Below the pieces are notes generated by a model, which searched no databases, was not told the DNA's origin, and worked only from the letters and a program-made list of their open reading frames with translations. The position numbers and the translations under genes are program-made. A DNA stretch of 64,000 nt from Panopea generosa (taxonomy: Eukaryota > Mollusca > Bivalvia > Adapedonta > Hiatellidae), in the NCBI GenBank assembly GCA_029582155.1, contig CM055911.1:22440014-22504013 (forward strand), written 5' to 3'. This document shows, one piece after another, positions 51,067-62,010 of the stretch (position 1 is its first letter; the number at the start of each line of letters is the position of its first letter).

Positions 51067-52988
51067 ATCAGAATCAAAACTATCGTAAAAAGCATAGACT
51101 ATATTTTCTCCCAACTTGATTGCTACATTTGAGCTATTTCCGCATAGGTCACAAGTTTTCCCCTTTATGACGATCTACTTTCAGAATGACTGTTTCAAGT
51201 TTATGTTAAACGTTATGCCTCTCGACTTCATTCAGACGAATTATGTTCTTATTGGCAATTTTTTTATTTCAGCATTTATTTAGTGCGTTTAATATCCCCA
51301 TTTGATATCATCTCATTAGGCAGAGTTGTTCAGTAATTGGTTACGTCTATCTATTAAGATGGGCTGATAATGGCTGAAGGTATTGCGGCTCCATGTCTCT
51401 ACTGCAGTGTTTCAGTTATGATGTCAGGGTTTTCTGCTTCGTATGTATATTATGTTTTATGTCGTGTGGTGACTGTGCCATTTGAATGTTCCGTCTACTG
51501 CTGGACATGCATAGTTTCCATGTATTCAATAATCTTTTGGAAGATACATGTATGTCCAATTACATTATGTGTGAAAACAAAAATCAGGCCCATTGTTCAA
51601 TATTAAGATATATTGTAGCATTGGAAGATATTTGTTTGCGGTCTTATTTGTACACTATTTGACATCGGTGGTTTCGTGTTTTAGTGTGATATTTTAACAT
51701 TCAAACATGCGTAAGAGATAAAACTAAAGTTTGCTATTCATTTCAATGTGTTGATACACTCTAACTGCATTAAATCATTAATACTGTGTTTTATCTAAAC
51801 AAGTCGTCTTATCGTGATTGTCATCTGCAACTGATAAGATGTCTGCAACTGGTTCAGAACTTAAATAAAATAGTTCTATTGTACCAACTAAACTAACTTA
51901 TATCGCTTGACCGATCCTCCGCCATGACTATGTATGGTGTCCAATACACTTTTTCCACATATTCGAAGTACTGGCTCTATCTAGGAAGACTTTGTGCGAG
52001 ATTTGTATAAGTTATAAGAACTTATTTCGCAGGTAAGAAAAATAATAACTAAATTAAGATTATAGTTATGACGAATTCATTACAAAATTAATGTATGGTA
52101 TTTGAAAATAAAACAGTGTATAATCAAATATTTTATACTTTTATCAATAGTGTTTATAGCAATACAAACAATCAATTATGATAATTCTATAACAGTTAAA
52201 GGTATATGTTAAACAACCCAAGTTACTATCATCTTAATTAAATTTTATTATGATATGTTTTGTTTAAATTTTATGGTGGATAATAGTACCGTTTGTATTT
52301 GAATATGTTATCAACATAACAAACAGGCGAAAAGGAACACGCCTTGTGTGATGATTGGGTATGAACTTTGTTATGAGGTCATGAATGTCCTACCTGACTT
52401 TATAGGAACGAAGTAAGTGACTTGAAAATATAAGGTGTATCTTATATTGGTTAACTGGTTGACAGATCCAATGAACGAAAGAGCGCGCACTGACTAGGTA
52501 CATCAAATAAATATACTACTGCTGAAAGACGACAAAAAATACAGCAACACAGACAATTACACAGGAAAATGTGTTCATAAATCAAAACACTCTATTGAGT
52601 AGTTTATGAAATACGATCATGACCCAGTTTGAAAGGAATGGCATAAAAATCGACATTATACATATTCAGCAATTTTATCTCGTTATTCATGGCTTTAAAC
52701 AAAGACATATCATTGAACATGCTAGCATTTGGGAATACACATACACTCAATAACCATACAATCAAACATTACAGGTATTTGTATAGTCTTGGCTTCTTTG
52801 TACTGTAATGTTGTACCATGAGTTCATTGTGCTCACATTGAAATTTTGCTCTAACGAAAACATAGAAAAAAGTTAACCATATATGGATTGATAATCATGC
52901 GCTATCTTAGTGGTCTACATGTATCAATTTGCCTTCTGAAATGTGAAAGCATGGTGTTGACTCAGTGTCAATTGGCATAAAAGATTGC
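51067..52988. other. non-coding, nothing recognised
   Basis: The plus-strand frame at 51370-51606 (78 codons, Cys- and Tyr-rich) has no recognised domain. Confidence 0.5.
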
Positions 52989-53131
52989 TGTGCTGGGAGC
53001 CTGAGGGCTGTGTTAGGGGCCTGAGGGCTGTTCTGGGGGCCTGATGGCTGTGTTTGGGGTCTGAGGGCTGTGTTGAAGGACTATGGGTTGTGTTGAGGGA
53101 CTGGGGGTTGTGTTGAGGGCCTGAAGGATGT
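52989..53131. repeat. 20-bp G-rich minisatellite, ~7 units
   Basis: The unit GGCCTGAGGGCTGTGTTGGG varies between copies. Runs of 3-5 G recur every 5-10 bases on the plus strand, a pattern compatible with a G-quadruplex. Confidence 0.93.
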
Positions 53132-53350
53132 TACTTATTTTAGTCACCTCTTTAACAGATTCAATAAAAATCCAGTCAGCTGTTTTTACGCATTGTTTGT
53201 GCTATCGAAGGATCATTTTGTCATAAATTATTTAATATATGATTCCGTAGCGCACGTTTTATTTCAATGTAACTGTTTATTTATGCGATTTCAGTCAATT
53301 TCATTAAATGGCAACACTTTAAACCATCGCTAATAAAAACAAGAGAAAAG

Positions 53351-53491
53351 GATGAGCGTTGGTGGTTGCTGGTCCGATTTCCCGGTTGACCCGGTGTCTC
53401 TTATAAAAAACACTCAGTACCTGTCCTACCCAGAGAGCAGACTCGAGAGCGATTCAAATAAGCTCTGAGCTTCCATCGCAGTCGAGCTAAT
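53351..53491 (-). repeat. dispersed repeat family D3, copy 2
   Basis: The reverse complement of the 49225-49389 family (TAGCTCGACTGCGATGG, TGAATCGCTCTCGAGTC, GGTAGGACAGGTACTGAG). Confidence 0.75.
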
Positions 53492-54479
53492 AAACAAAAC
53501 TCCAGAAGACCTTGAACTCTAAAAAAAGTCATAAGAGCGACATAGACAAACCTGATACACAGACTTATTATAATAAGTACAATATATATATATATATAGA
53601 ATGGCAACACGTGTCACGGCCAGGAACTGCCTGAAGCAATTAACACCACCTGGGAACTTCCAATTTTGGCTCTTCCCCCGCAATCACATCATAACACGAG
53701 ACAGTTTTAGTAAATGTATCCGTTTTAGGCGTAAGTTTAAATGGAATATATATTTATTCAACAGAGGAATTATTCATTGTGTTCTTTTCGAACAGTTGTA
53801 TAAGTATATAGTAATATTAATTATTTCACATATGTAAATAAACACGTTAAGCTATACACATATGTACTCCATTACTTATTAGAAACCAAAACAGTAAGAT
53901 ATAAATAATTGAGGGTTAACCAATAATTGTAAAGGCGTGATAGTCATACATCAGCAGCCAACCAGTATCCGTGCTGGTTATGCACATATAAAGAGTAACT
54001 TTTGAATAATACAATACACTATTAATATATTTAATTATTGCATGGACTTGTTTCACGATGAAACATAAACTAATAAGTTGTTATAAAAGATAAAAAAATG
54101 GAATGTTCTGGGTCCAACATGGTTTCATCTATCAACCATATATAACCGCTGGCTTCGTAACACCCGTCATCTGCTGCATACTTTGCTATTTTGCCAATAA
54201 TTTATTAGTTATTTATAGGAACACATCGTTTATTACTCATTTATTATGATATATTGTAATATCGCTCAGAGTGAAGTGATCTACAAACATGTTTCATCAG
54301 ACCAAAAGTTAAACACTCGGGAGAATACGCAGAGAGCTTTGCATTTTGGATTGAAACTTTCCAACCAAATGTTATTTTGGTTGATTGATCATTGACATTA
54401 TCTAGATCCAATCAAACAATTTAGGTATATGGGCAGTTTGTCCCTGAGCTTCTAAATGTACATGTTTCCTGAAGGTTGT
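53492..54479. other. non-coding, nothing recognised
   Basis: A (TA)n tract lies at 53584-53599. A segment at about 53725-53810 (GTAAGTTTAAATGGAATATA) recurs at about 57039-57115, a minor dispersed similarity. Confidence 0.5.
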
Positions 54480-54690
54480 CAGACGTACATAGTCTGTAGA
54501 ATAAACCCAGCTCAGTTTCGTATGTTAAATAGCAATTGGTACGAGTACGTTGAATGGTCTCTTGCTTCAGAGAAAGTTTGAATTACATCATAATTTTGTA
54601 AGCGTTCATTTGCAATGAGTTGTGGGTAAGGCATATAATTCCCTGCCTTTTTCATTGGTTGTTATTAGACCCGATTCGGGAGATATCGGT
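54480..54690 (-). repeat. dispersed repeat family D1, copy 5
   Basis: Plus-strand words GTTTGAATTACATCATAATT, AATGAGTTGTGGGTAAGGCA and CTGCCTTTTTCATTGG are the reverse complement of the 36785-37030 copy in the same order. Confidence 0.75.
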
Positions 54691-56356
54691 TTGTGGGATT
54701 TTCTACAGATATACTGTGTTATAATTGTTTTGTATATGTTCGTCTGTGAATGTTACGGTAAGAAATTGCATTTAAATCAATAAGTAAAAAAATTGTTCTC
54801 TTCTTTTTATAATAGTTGGCTTATACTTTGAAATTATGCATGCAAGAATCCATTGAAAGACAAACATGGCACATTTTTATACATTTTCTTTAAATATTAT
54901 TTTGAAAGATATAACATTATCTTAAAAATGTAATGGAAGTAAATGCTTATCAATATAACAAAGCAAACGTTGAACATTATTATAGATTTGACCTTTGTAA
55001 ACATGTATTATTATAAACATGTTGTATTTGACATGCTATTATGCAAAAGTTGAATAATGTATGATGAATAAAAAATATAATAGAATGGGCAATTCTATTA
55101 GATTAATAAAAAAACAAAGCAACTGCAACAAGATGCAGTGGAATTACTAAAACACAAACACAACACTGAAAGTGCTTAGTAAAATCTTTTTTTTTTCTTA
55201 TGAAAAATCACTATTTGATATTACTTTAGAATTTATAAAAATCATAAAATGTACCACACTTTGCGTATCAAGTTAGAGTTTCGAAAAGTAACGATATCTC
55301 TTAAAGGTGTCAAACGAAATCGGCGATTTTTTTCACTACTTGCACTCTTTTGCATTGACTGTTTAAGCGTCATCGAATGCAAAACGTTAATCAAAACGGG
55401 AAAAGTCAATGGATATCATGGGCGTTGAAGTTCGTGCTGCAATTCAGTCTTTCTCGAAGGTCACATTCAAATTTCGTTATTCCATTTAACCTTTTCATAT
55501 ACTTAAACAATTTTCTGTAATCAACATTAAGATACGATATTTGGATTTTTTCAAGTTTATATTGCACATTTCTAGGAATATTGAGTGAAACAATGCTTTA
55601 TGGAATATATACAAATATATATAATATATCGTCTAGGGATAATCATACGTTAAAAAAACCCATCATTGACGTGCACTGGATCCGCGAATGATACATAAAT
55701 GATAGAAGTAGCGAGAATTACCAGTTTAATGTGCTTAAACATGCTCTTGAAAGGTGTTAAGTTAGACGTATGATTCTCCCTATCATAAATATAAAACTAT
55801 ATGAAATATATGAATATATGAAACATGCGCTGTAGTAATTTTGTAAAAATCAAGTCACGTACTCAAAAAATTCCTTTCATCATCAGATTTGTTTAAAATG
55901 ACGTAAAACAGAGTTTCTCTAATATGTTATATATATTAATGCATTTGTACTAGCATGACATGACCTAATAATTTAACTCAAAATTCCAACGGTGATCCAA
56001 CTCATGAATAAATAAGCGATGAAATGCTGTACATTGGCGTACACATGGTTCATTTATTGGTTCAAGATCGTTAAACATACCTGGTTATTATTTGCAGCTA
56101 CATTAATTGCATGCTTCGGATATGCTTATGTACACACAATTAATTTAATTATCTACTGGCTTTAGTGCTGAAAGGGATTACTTCGATAATGAGTTACGTT
56201 TGTTTTGAACCATCTGCACTATTCTGTATTACAACTTGTTCCAGAAGCGTTCAATAATAATTGTGTTTTTTGTTGTTTTTATTTTATTACCAATATAACA
56301 TTATGTATTGAATGCCCCTCATTTTAAAAAATAAATGTGTCAGTGTCTGCTGTTAA
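54691..56356. other. non-coding, nothing recognised
   Basis: AT-rich, with repeated AATATATAC/ATATATG words near 55600-55640 and 55780-55830. Confidence 0.5.
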
Positions 56357-56825
56357 AGGGATTATATTGGCACATTACCGTCAATTCCCTGTCCGAAATA
56401 CACACGACCAACATGAAGACATACATATAATTTAGAGATATACGCGTCTAAAGTGTCTAATTGCATAACCTCTTTATTACAAACATCGGGTTTCTGAAGC
56501 CACGTTTTCGTTTTTGTTTGCATTCGCCATTTTCAACGAACCGCTTTCGGGTTTCCGATCACTCATCGGATAACATCGTGAAGACTCGTTCCCGATCTCG
56601 TTTTCGAGACTTTGTTCGGGAAGTTTACGGAGTTCAATGTAAACATTGCGCAATACTTTATTGCGGGACGTATTAAAGTTTTGGCCAATATTCAATTACT
56701 GTTAATTTGATAACTTTAAAGTAAATAAAGGTTATACGTCAATACATAAGCATTATTTTGTGCACACTGCATACAGAAAAGTCTGGATTAACAGCATGTT
56801 TGTGTTTCTTGCCAATATAATCCCT
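56357..56825. mobile_element. inverted-repeat element with AGGGATTATATTGGCA ends
   Basis: TTAA (56353-56356) precedes AGGGATTATATTGGCA; the right end is TGCCAATATAATCCCTT, followed by TTAG rather than TTAA. The TTAA plus AGGG termini are reminiscent of Kolobok. The interior is richer in G+C with overlapping open frames on both strands (56461-56695) that show no transposase motif. About 469 bp, non-autonomous. Confidence 0.8.
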
Positions 56826-58460
56826 TTTAGAATGTTGGCTAGGAAGACTCCAGATTTCATCGTTCAAGAATTGTACATCTTTAAGTGAATTTGTATATCA
56901 TTTAGGAAACCATTTTGTTGAAGTTTAATATATGGATACAGTGTACACTTTCAGACCAACATATTTTCAGTTTTCATTTTTTTTTTCTCTTTTTATTTTT
57001 CAACTGATGCATCATTTTCTGATTAATAAAAATAGCGTGTAGGGGTAAGTTTAAGTGAAATATATATTTTTCAACAAAGCTTTTGTTTTCTTTTTGAACA
57101 GTTTTATATGTTTTATTACAAACAACATGCATAAGCGACGTTGTTTGCTGACAGATATGTCAACAACAAATGAAAAATGGAAACAGTAAAACAATACGAT
57201 TTGTTTAATGTTTTCTGTGTTTTCTTTGTAGGTATATTCGATATATAAAATGTCATAAACAAATATAATAAATAAGTTACTATATAGACCAGGAGTGTTA
57301 CCTAGGATTGAATAACTTTATATGTGTGCCAATACGAACGTTGAAGAACACCAGGTTCATACACTGACCTTCAAACACTGATTATAGTCTCGTAGTTTAT
57401 AGTTTGAAGGGAAGCACGTTATGCAGTAGGTTAAATAAATTTCAAATTAATCTTTGTCTAATAAACTGTGACAAAATAACACCTTAAATTCATATACCGT
57501 AACCAAGCAAAGAAAAAAGCGAACATCATGATTTATTGAATATGTCCATGTGGAGCAATAACATATGCAACACTTCTCGCACCTTCCAGCATCGATTTAT
57601 TAAGTGGATTCATATTTCCGAGCAACGCTAACAGAGTTCCAAAACTACAACGGACACAATTAAAAACACCGAGTCAAAGACTTAGATCCCCGAGTTATTT
57701 TGTTTCCTTTCTACCTCTGTGTGTGGCAAGTCTGGGTTACCATAATATTGTTTTAGAGATCCGTAAATCAGTAATTGCACGTGCTCTTTTAACACTTGCA
57801 TTGCACATGGCTTCTTAGTCATCGTGCTGGTATTTTCCGTAAGCATATGCTGGAGCAAGACTCGGATCGTGCAAGTTTATATATTTGCCATAGCCAAGAT
57901 ATTATCAACAGGTTTCGATCAATTGCATAATTTTAATACTGAGAATTGAAATCAGTTGTAGATGTTATAGTGTTGGGATAAATTATAGGATACGGTTCAG
58001 TTACGGATATATTTTCAATATTACAAAAATGATACCTGTAAATACATATATATATTTATATATATATTGGATAATTTAAAAAGCCCAAACTTTTGATCTT
58101 AAAATGGTTTCTTGCTCGGGAAGTGGTAAGGCGTTTTCCGAAACACTCGGCTGTCGTACGTAAAAAGCTTCAGTGCTTTTCGACTTGACCGAATATAAAG
58201 ACGACGTCGATTTGTCACAATAAAATGACGTTATTTTCAGACGTTACGTCATAAGATGACTGACAGAATGTTTTTGTCATTTATTATTGAATTTTTAACG
58301 AGTTTGCAAAATGTATATGATATGATGCTCTGCAGACCTCGCATAATATATTATTGCCAACACGTTTAATAAATTCTATAACAGATAAGGACTCATGTAA
58401 GATCCTCTGTACATCGTGCATGTACCTGTTTCCTGTCAATATGTTTCCATATTTCATGAT
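56826..58460. other. non-coding, nothing recognised
   Basis: AT-rich. A (TA)n-like tract lies at 58047-58069. Confidence 0.5.
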
Positions 58461-58474
58461 ATTACTGATTGGTA

Positions 58475-58542
<68 letters not shown>

Positions 58543-58800
58543 AAATATTAAGCGTCATTTTTATGCCATTGAGGGCTAACAAACGATCAGTTAACATAAC
58601 CACTGTTTCCTGGGATTAACCAGTACTCGAGCACACCCTATCTCCGCAAGTAATTGATAACTTTCCCACTGGTGAGAGACGACTGATAATGAGACACAAT
58701 GTCGTATATCAATCATCACAGAGACTGTTGCCGGGCGGGGGATTCGAACTCACGACCCCTGGATTGAAAGTCAGACGCGTAACTGACTGAGCTAATCTAT
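58461..58800 (-). mobile_element. tRNA-derived SINE with expanded ATTG tail, copy 3 (most complete)
   Basis: On the minus strand: TAGCTCAGTCAGTTACGCG (A-box), CTGACTTTCAATCCAG, B-box GTGAGTTCGAATCCCCC, CGCCCGGCAACAGTCTC, then the body also at 10.6 and 48.7 kb. The 3' tail is a (GATT)n tract of about 80 bp (58470-58541). ATGATAT at 58456-58462 and 58799-58805 may be the target duplication. Confidence 0.92.
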
Positions 58801-59261
58801 GATATATAATAGTAAAGCGGTAATATGAATTTGGTCATCTGCCATATATATTTAATGTTATTCAATACTAAACAAATACATGAAGTCGTTTTTTTAATGA
58901 AACAAGTGTTCCGACAATACTGACTGCCAACTTGATTCAACAAATTTAAATAAATAGCAGACATGACTCAAAAACAAGTTTGTTGAAGAACGCAATTGAT
59001 TAAATGGTTCCCGGGTCGGCTGTAGATTCGTTATTGACTCCAAAAGTTGTTACAAGAAAGATGAAAAACATATTTTGATCCCGGTGTCTAACAATTACAG
59101 AAGATATATTGCAATGCTACATTTAAGTTGGTTTTTAATGGGGTTAAACGCTACTTTCAACACATGCAAGATAATATATTCAATTTGGACAATTCAGTTT
59201 TCAGAATGAATTTGATTAGACCTAACGAAAATGGCACATTTTTTAACAGAAATATTTTGAA
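58801..59261. other. non-coding, nothing recognised
   Basis: Plain sequence between two SINEs. Confidence 0.5.
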
Positions 59262-59340
59262 GCGAGCAAGGTTCGAGCCCACGACCTCAGCGGTGAGAGT
59301 TAAGTGGTCATTAAAGATAACTCTGCCACGGAGGACCCAT
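59262..59340 (-). mobile_element. tRNA-Leu/Ser-like SINE, copy 4 (partial)
   Basis: On the minus strand: GGGTCCTCCGTGGCAGAG, CTTAACTCTCACCGCTGAGG and B-box GTGGGCTCGAACC, matching the heads of copies 1-3. Confidence 0.75.
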
Positions 59341-59897
59341 TCAATAAAATTAAGGAACATGATTACATACAACAAAAGCTAGAATTAAATCGTATATTTG
59401 TAATGATGTGTATTTCATTTTTGTTCTGTATGCACTGCAAGAAAGGTGTAAGTTATCTCTTTGACTAAACTTAAACATACCTGCCACAACGTAACAGATA
59501 TTACCATCCTCTACGTTCCATCTATCATCCTTTAATATTTATTTAAGTAATCCAATCTCATAAATGTCCTGCTATCTCTGCAATCAAGCATAGGACTTTG
59601 CATCATTGTATACGTGTTGCAACAGCTTCACATAAAAAATATGAAAGACATAATGCACATAATCCTCGGATAGTTTTATTTTCACACCTTCGCAAAATGT
59701 ACGTTGATCATAAAGTAGATTATGTTGTAAATAACACTATATTAATATTAGTCTCTGTCAACCGTCTTACAATGTACGCTTAACGTGTCGAGATAGTGAT
59801 AAGTTAATGTTGGTCAAGCCGGAAAGCAGCTCGTCGTTTTACGTACCAGCGCCGAAGTTTACGGATATCACCGAGAGATATATAGGTATATATGTTA
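59341..59897. other. non-coding, nothing recognised
   Basis: No support for the short plus-strand frame at 59598-59783. Confidence 0.5.
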
Positions 59898-60023
59898 CAG
59901 GGAATATGTATAATCAGGGAATATGTATAATCCCTGAAAATTTCAGGGATTATGTATAATCCCTGATTCACTCAGGGAATATACATAATCCCTGAAAAAA
60001 GCAGGGATTATACATATTCCCTG
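59898..60023. repeat. regular array of 22-bp palindromes, 29-bp period
   Basis: Four 22-bp units at 59915-59936, 59944-59965, 59973-59994 and 60002-60023 all begin CAGGGA and end TCCCTG around an AT-rich core, and are separated by exactly 7 bp each (AAAATTT, ATTCACT, AAAAAAG). A 17-bp part-unit precedes them at 59898-59914 and a half-site ATTCCCTG follows near 60050. Each unit can form a hairpin by itself. Probably a transposon end or a multimeric binding site; no owner is proven. Confidence 0.93.
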
Positions 60024-60377
60024 ATTTGATGTCCAGATTTTTAGACATATTCCCTGAAATTGATTCTGTCTTTATTTTCTGGATTTACAAATCATTTTAA
60101 AGTAATTTCTGCAGTAAAAAGATTTTATTTCTGAAAGGACGTCACATTTACATGTAACATATTAGATAGCTTCAGATTAAAACAAAGTTAACTTATTTCA
60201 CACATGCATTTCAGATAATTGTAGTTAATCCTTTAACCCTTTCCTCAACAGGCTTAAGGGTTAATCAATATGTTCACATATCACCTGATCATTTAAAGTC
60301 AGTTTAATGCCCTTTTGGAAAATGGAGTATTTGCTCATTATCATCTCCGACAATGTTTTCACAGGTCATCTGTCAGT

Positions 60378-60668
60378 TCATTTGTTTTTACAGGGCAGGC
60401 TAGAGTGACACCTCGAGTTACACTGTAATTTAGCTTTGAAACATCTGCACCGATTTGTCTGACATTTCTTTGTACCTAAACAGTTACATCGAGTAAAACC
60501 TTGTCCTCCACATTTTGATTCAATTTGTACAGCCGAACGGAGTGGAATGTGTTTGTCAGTAGCGACATCCTGAGCTGAATAGAGTGCAGTAGCACACACA
60601 TCGAACTGGTTTCGAGAATACTTTAAATCTAAAAAAATACCCTTTATTGAATTGCAATGTTCCCACAA
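60378..60668 (-). pseudogene. C-terminal tail of a KRBA2/SCAND3-type integrase element (fossil fragment)
   Basis: A 96-codon segment matching the Cys-rich tail that follows the integrase core in transposon-derived proteins often annotated as KRAB-A domain-containing 2-like or SCAND3-like in invertebrates. Visible parts are KYSRNQFDVC (residues 17-26), HIPLRSAV, CGGQGFTRCNC, then a CXC-like cluster (TNRCRCFKAKLQCNSRCH) and a final PCKNK. The integrase core is not seen next to it, so only the tail of the element is recognised, and the element is broken. It could belong to a Ginger-like DNA transposon or a related integrase-bearing element; the ends are unknown. The palindrome array at 59898-60023 lies about 355 bp downstream and may be part of the same element. 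Confidence 0.72.
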
Positions 60669-61585
60669 GTTTTAGTAATTTGTACGTGGTATACATAATG
60701 CGAATAAACGATCTAAAAGTTGATTATTTCAATTTAAAAATCTCAAAACTTACATTTGCTGAGTATGCAATATACGACAGAAATAAACCTCTCAGCATTA
60801 TGGGGTATATGCAATATGAACACGTGATGGGCAATTAATGTATAATATCAGGAAGCAATAACCAAGTTACACTTTGTTTTATGAGGCAATTGGATACCCC
60901 TCTGTTGTATTCGCACATTTAATATTGTTTTTATTGGAAAACGAATGTCGGATTTATTGCTATTTGTAATTTATGTTGATATAAATTCGTCTGTGAGTTA
61001 TGTTTACAAGAAAGAAAACTATTCATTTTTATAGAATAAACACATATCGTGCAATAAAAAATCGTATGCAAAACGGAACGCTGTATCGCAATCTTACAAC
61101 ATATTGGTACTGGTGATATTTTATAATTAATATACTTAACGGCTTTAAAAATGCATTTTAAGTGCGTTATGTTGATATACATGATTTGTGAACACTTTTG
61201 TGTTATTATATACATGTTAGAATATATGTCAGATATCAACACACATCGTGGTTAGTTATTGGAATAAAACAGAAGACTGAAATGTTTGTGTCTTTGTTTA
61301 ATATAATCAAATTTAACGCTGTAACATATCTATATGATAACAAACTTGCATTTATAAAGCAGTTACGTATATATATTCTCTTTCCATTAGAAATTGAAAA
61401 TATTCCAAGATCAATTTCGTAATGGATATCTACGCCATTTTCAGGGGCCCTGTGATGAAAGAGATTAAATGTACTATCAAATTTAGGCGATGTTGTGCCA
61501 ATGATATTATATAACTGTTGAATGTATAAACAAAATACTATACATACAGTTAATGGCATCTAAGTATGTGAATACATACAGCAAT
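60669..61585. other. non-coding, nothing recognised
   Basis: Several overlapping open frames on both strands (60647-61559) with no recognised domain. Confidence 0.5.
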
Positions 61586-62010
61586 AACAGCTGAATTGCA
61601 TTATAAATATAACAGCTGAATTACAATACACATATTGAATTACAATACACATATTGCAGCTGAATTACAATACACATATTACAGCTAAATTACAATACAC
61701 ATATTGCAGCTGAATTTTAATACACATATTACAGCTGAATTACAATACACATATTGCAGCTGAATTACAATACACATATTACAGCTGAATTACAATACAC
61801 ATATTGCAGCTGAATAACAATACACATATTACAGCTGAACTACAATACACATATTGCACCGGAATTACAATACACATATTGCACCGCTAATTACAATAAA
61901 CATATTACAGCTGAATTACAATACACATATTAAAGCTGAATTACAATACACATATTACGGCTGAATTACAATACACAGAATACAGCCGAATTACAATACA
62001 CAGATTACAA
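61586..62010. repeat. 25-bp minisatellite, ~17 units, dimeric higher order
   Basis: The unit is CAGCTGAATTACAATACACA plus TATTR. In much of the array, units ending TATTG and TATTA alternate, giving a 50-bp dimer. Each unit carries the E-box CAGCTG. Confidence 0.95.

Noticed and set aside
56461-56695. Arg- and Ser-rich frames on both strands as genes
   Set aside because: They lie inside an inverted-repeat element and mirror each other; no independent support.
58700-58800. A functional tRNA gene on the minus strand
   Set aside because: A and B boxes are good, but the acceptor stem does not pair, and it is continuous with a SINE body found elsewhere in the window.
59898-60023. CRISPR array
   Set aside because: Spacers are only 7 bp and the repeats are simple palindromes in a eukaryotic window; no cas genes.
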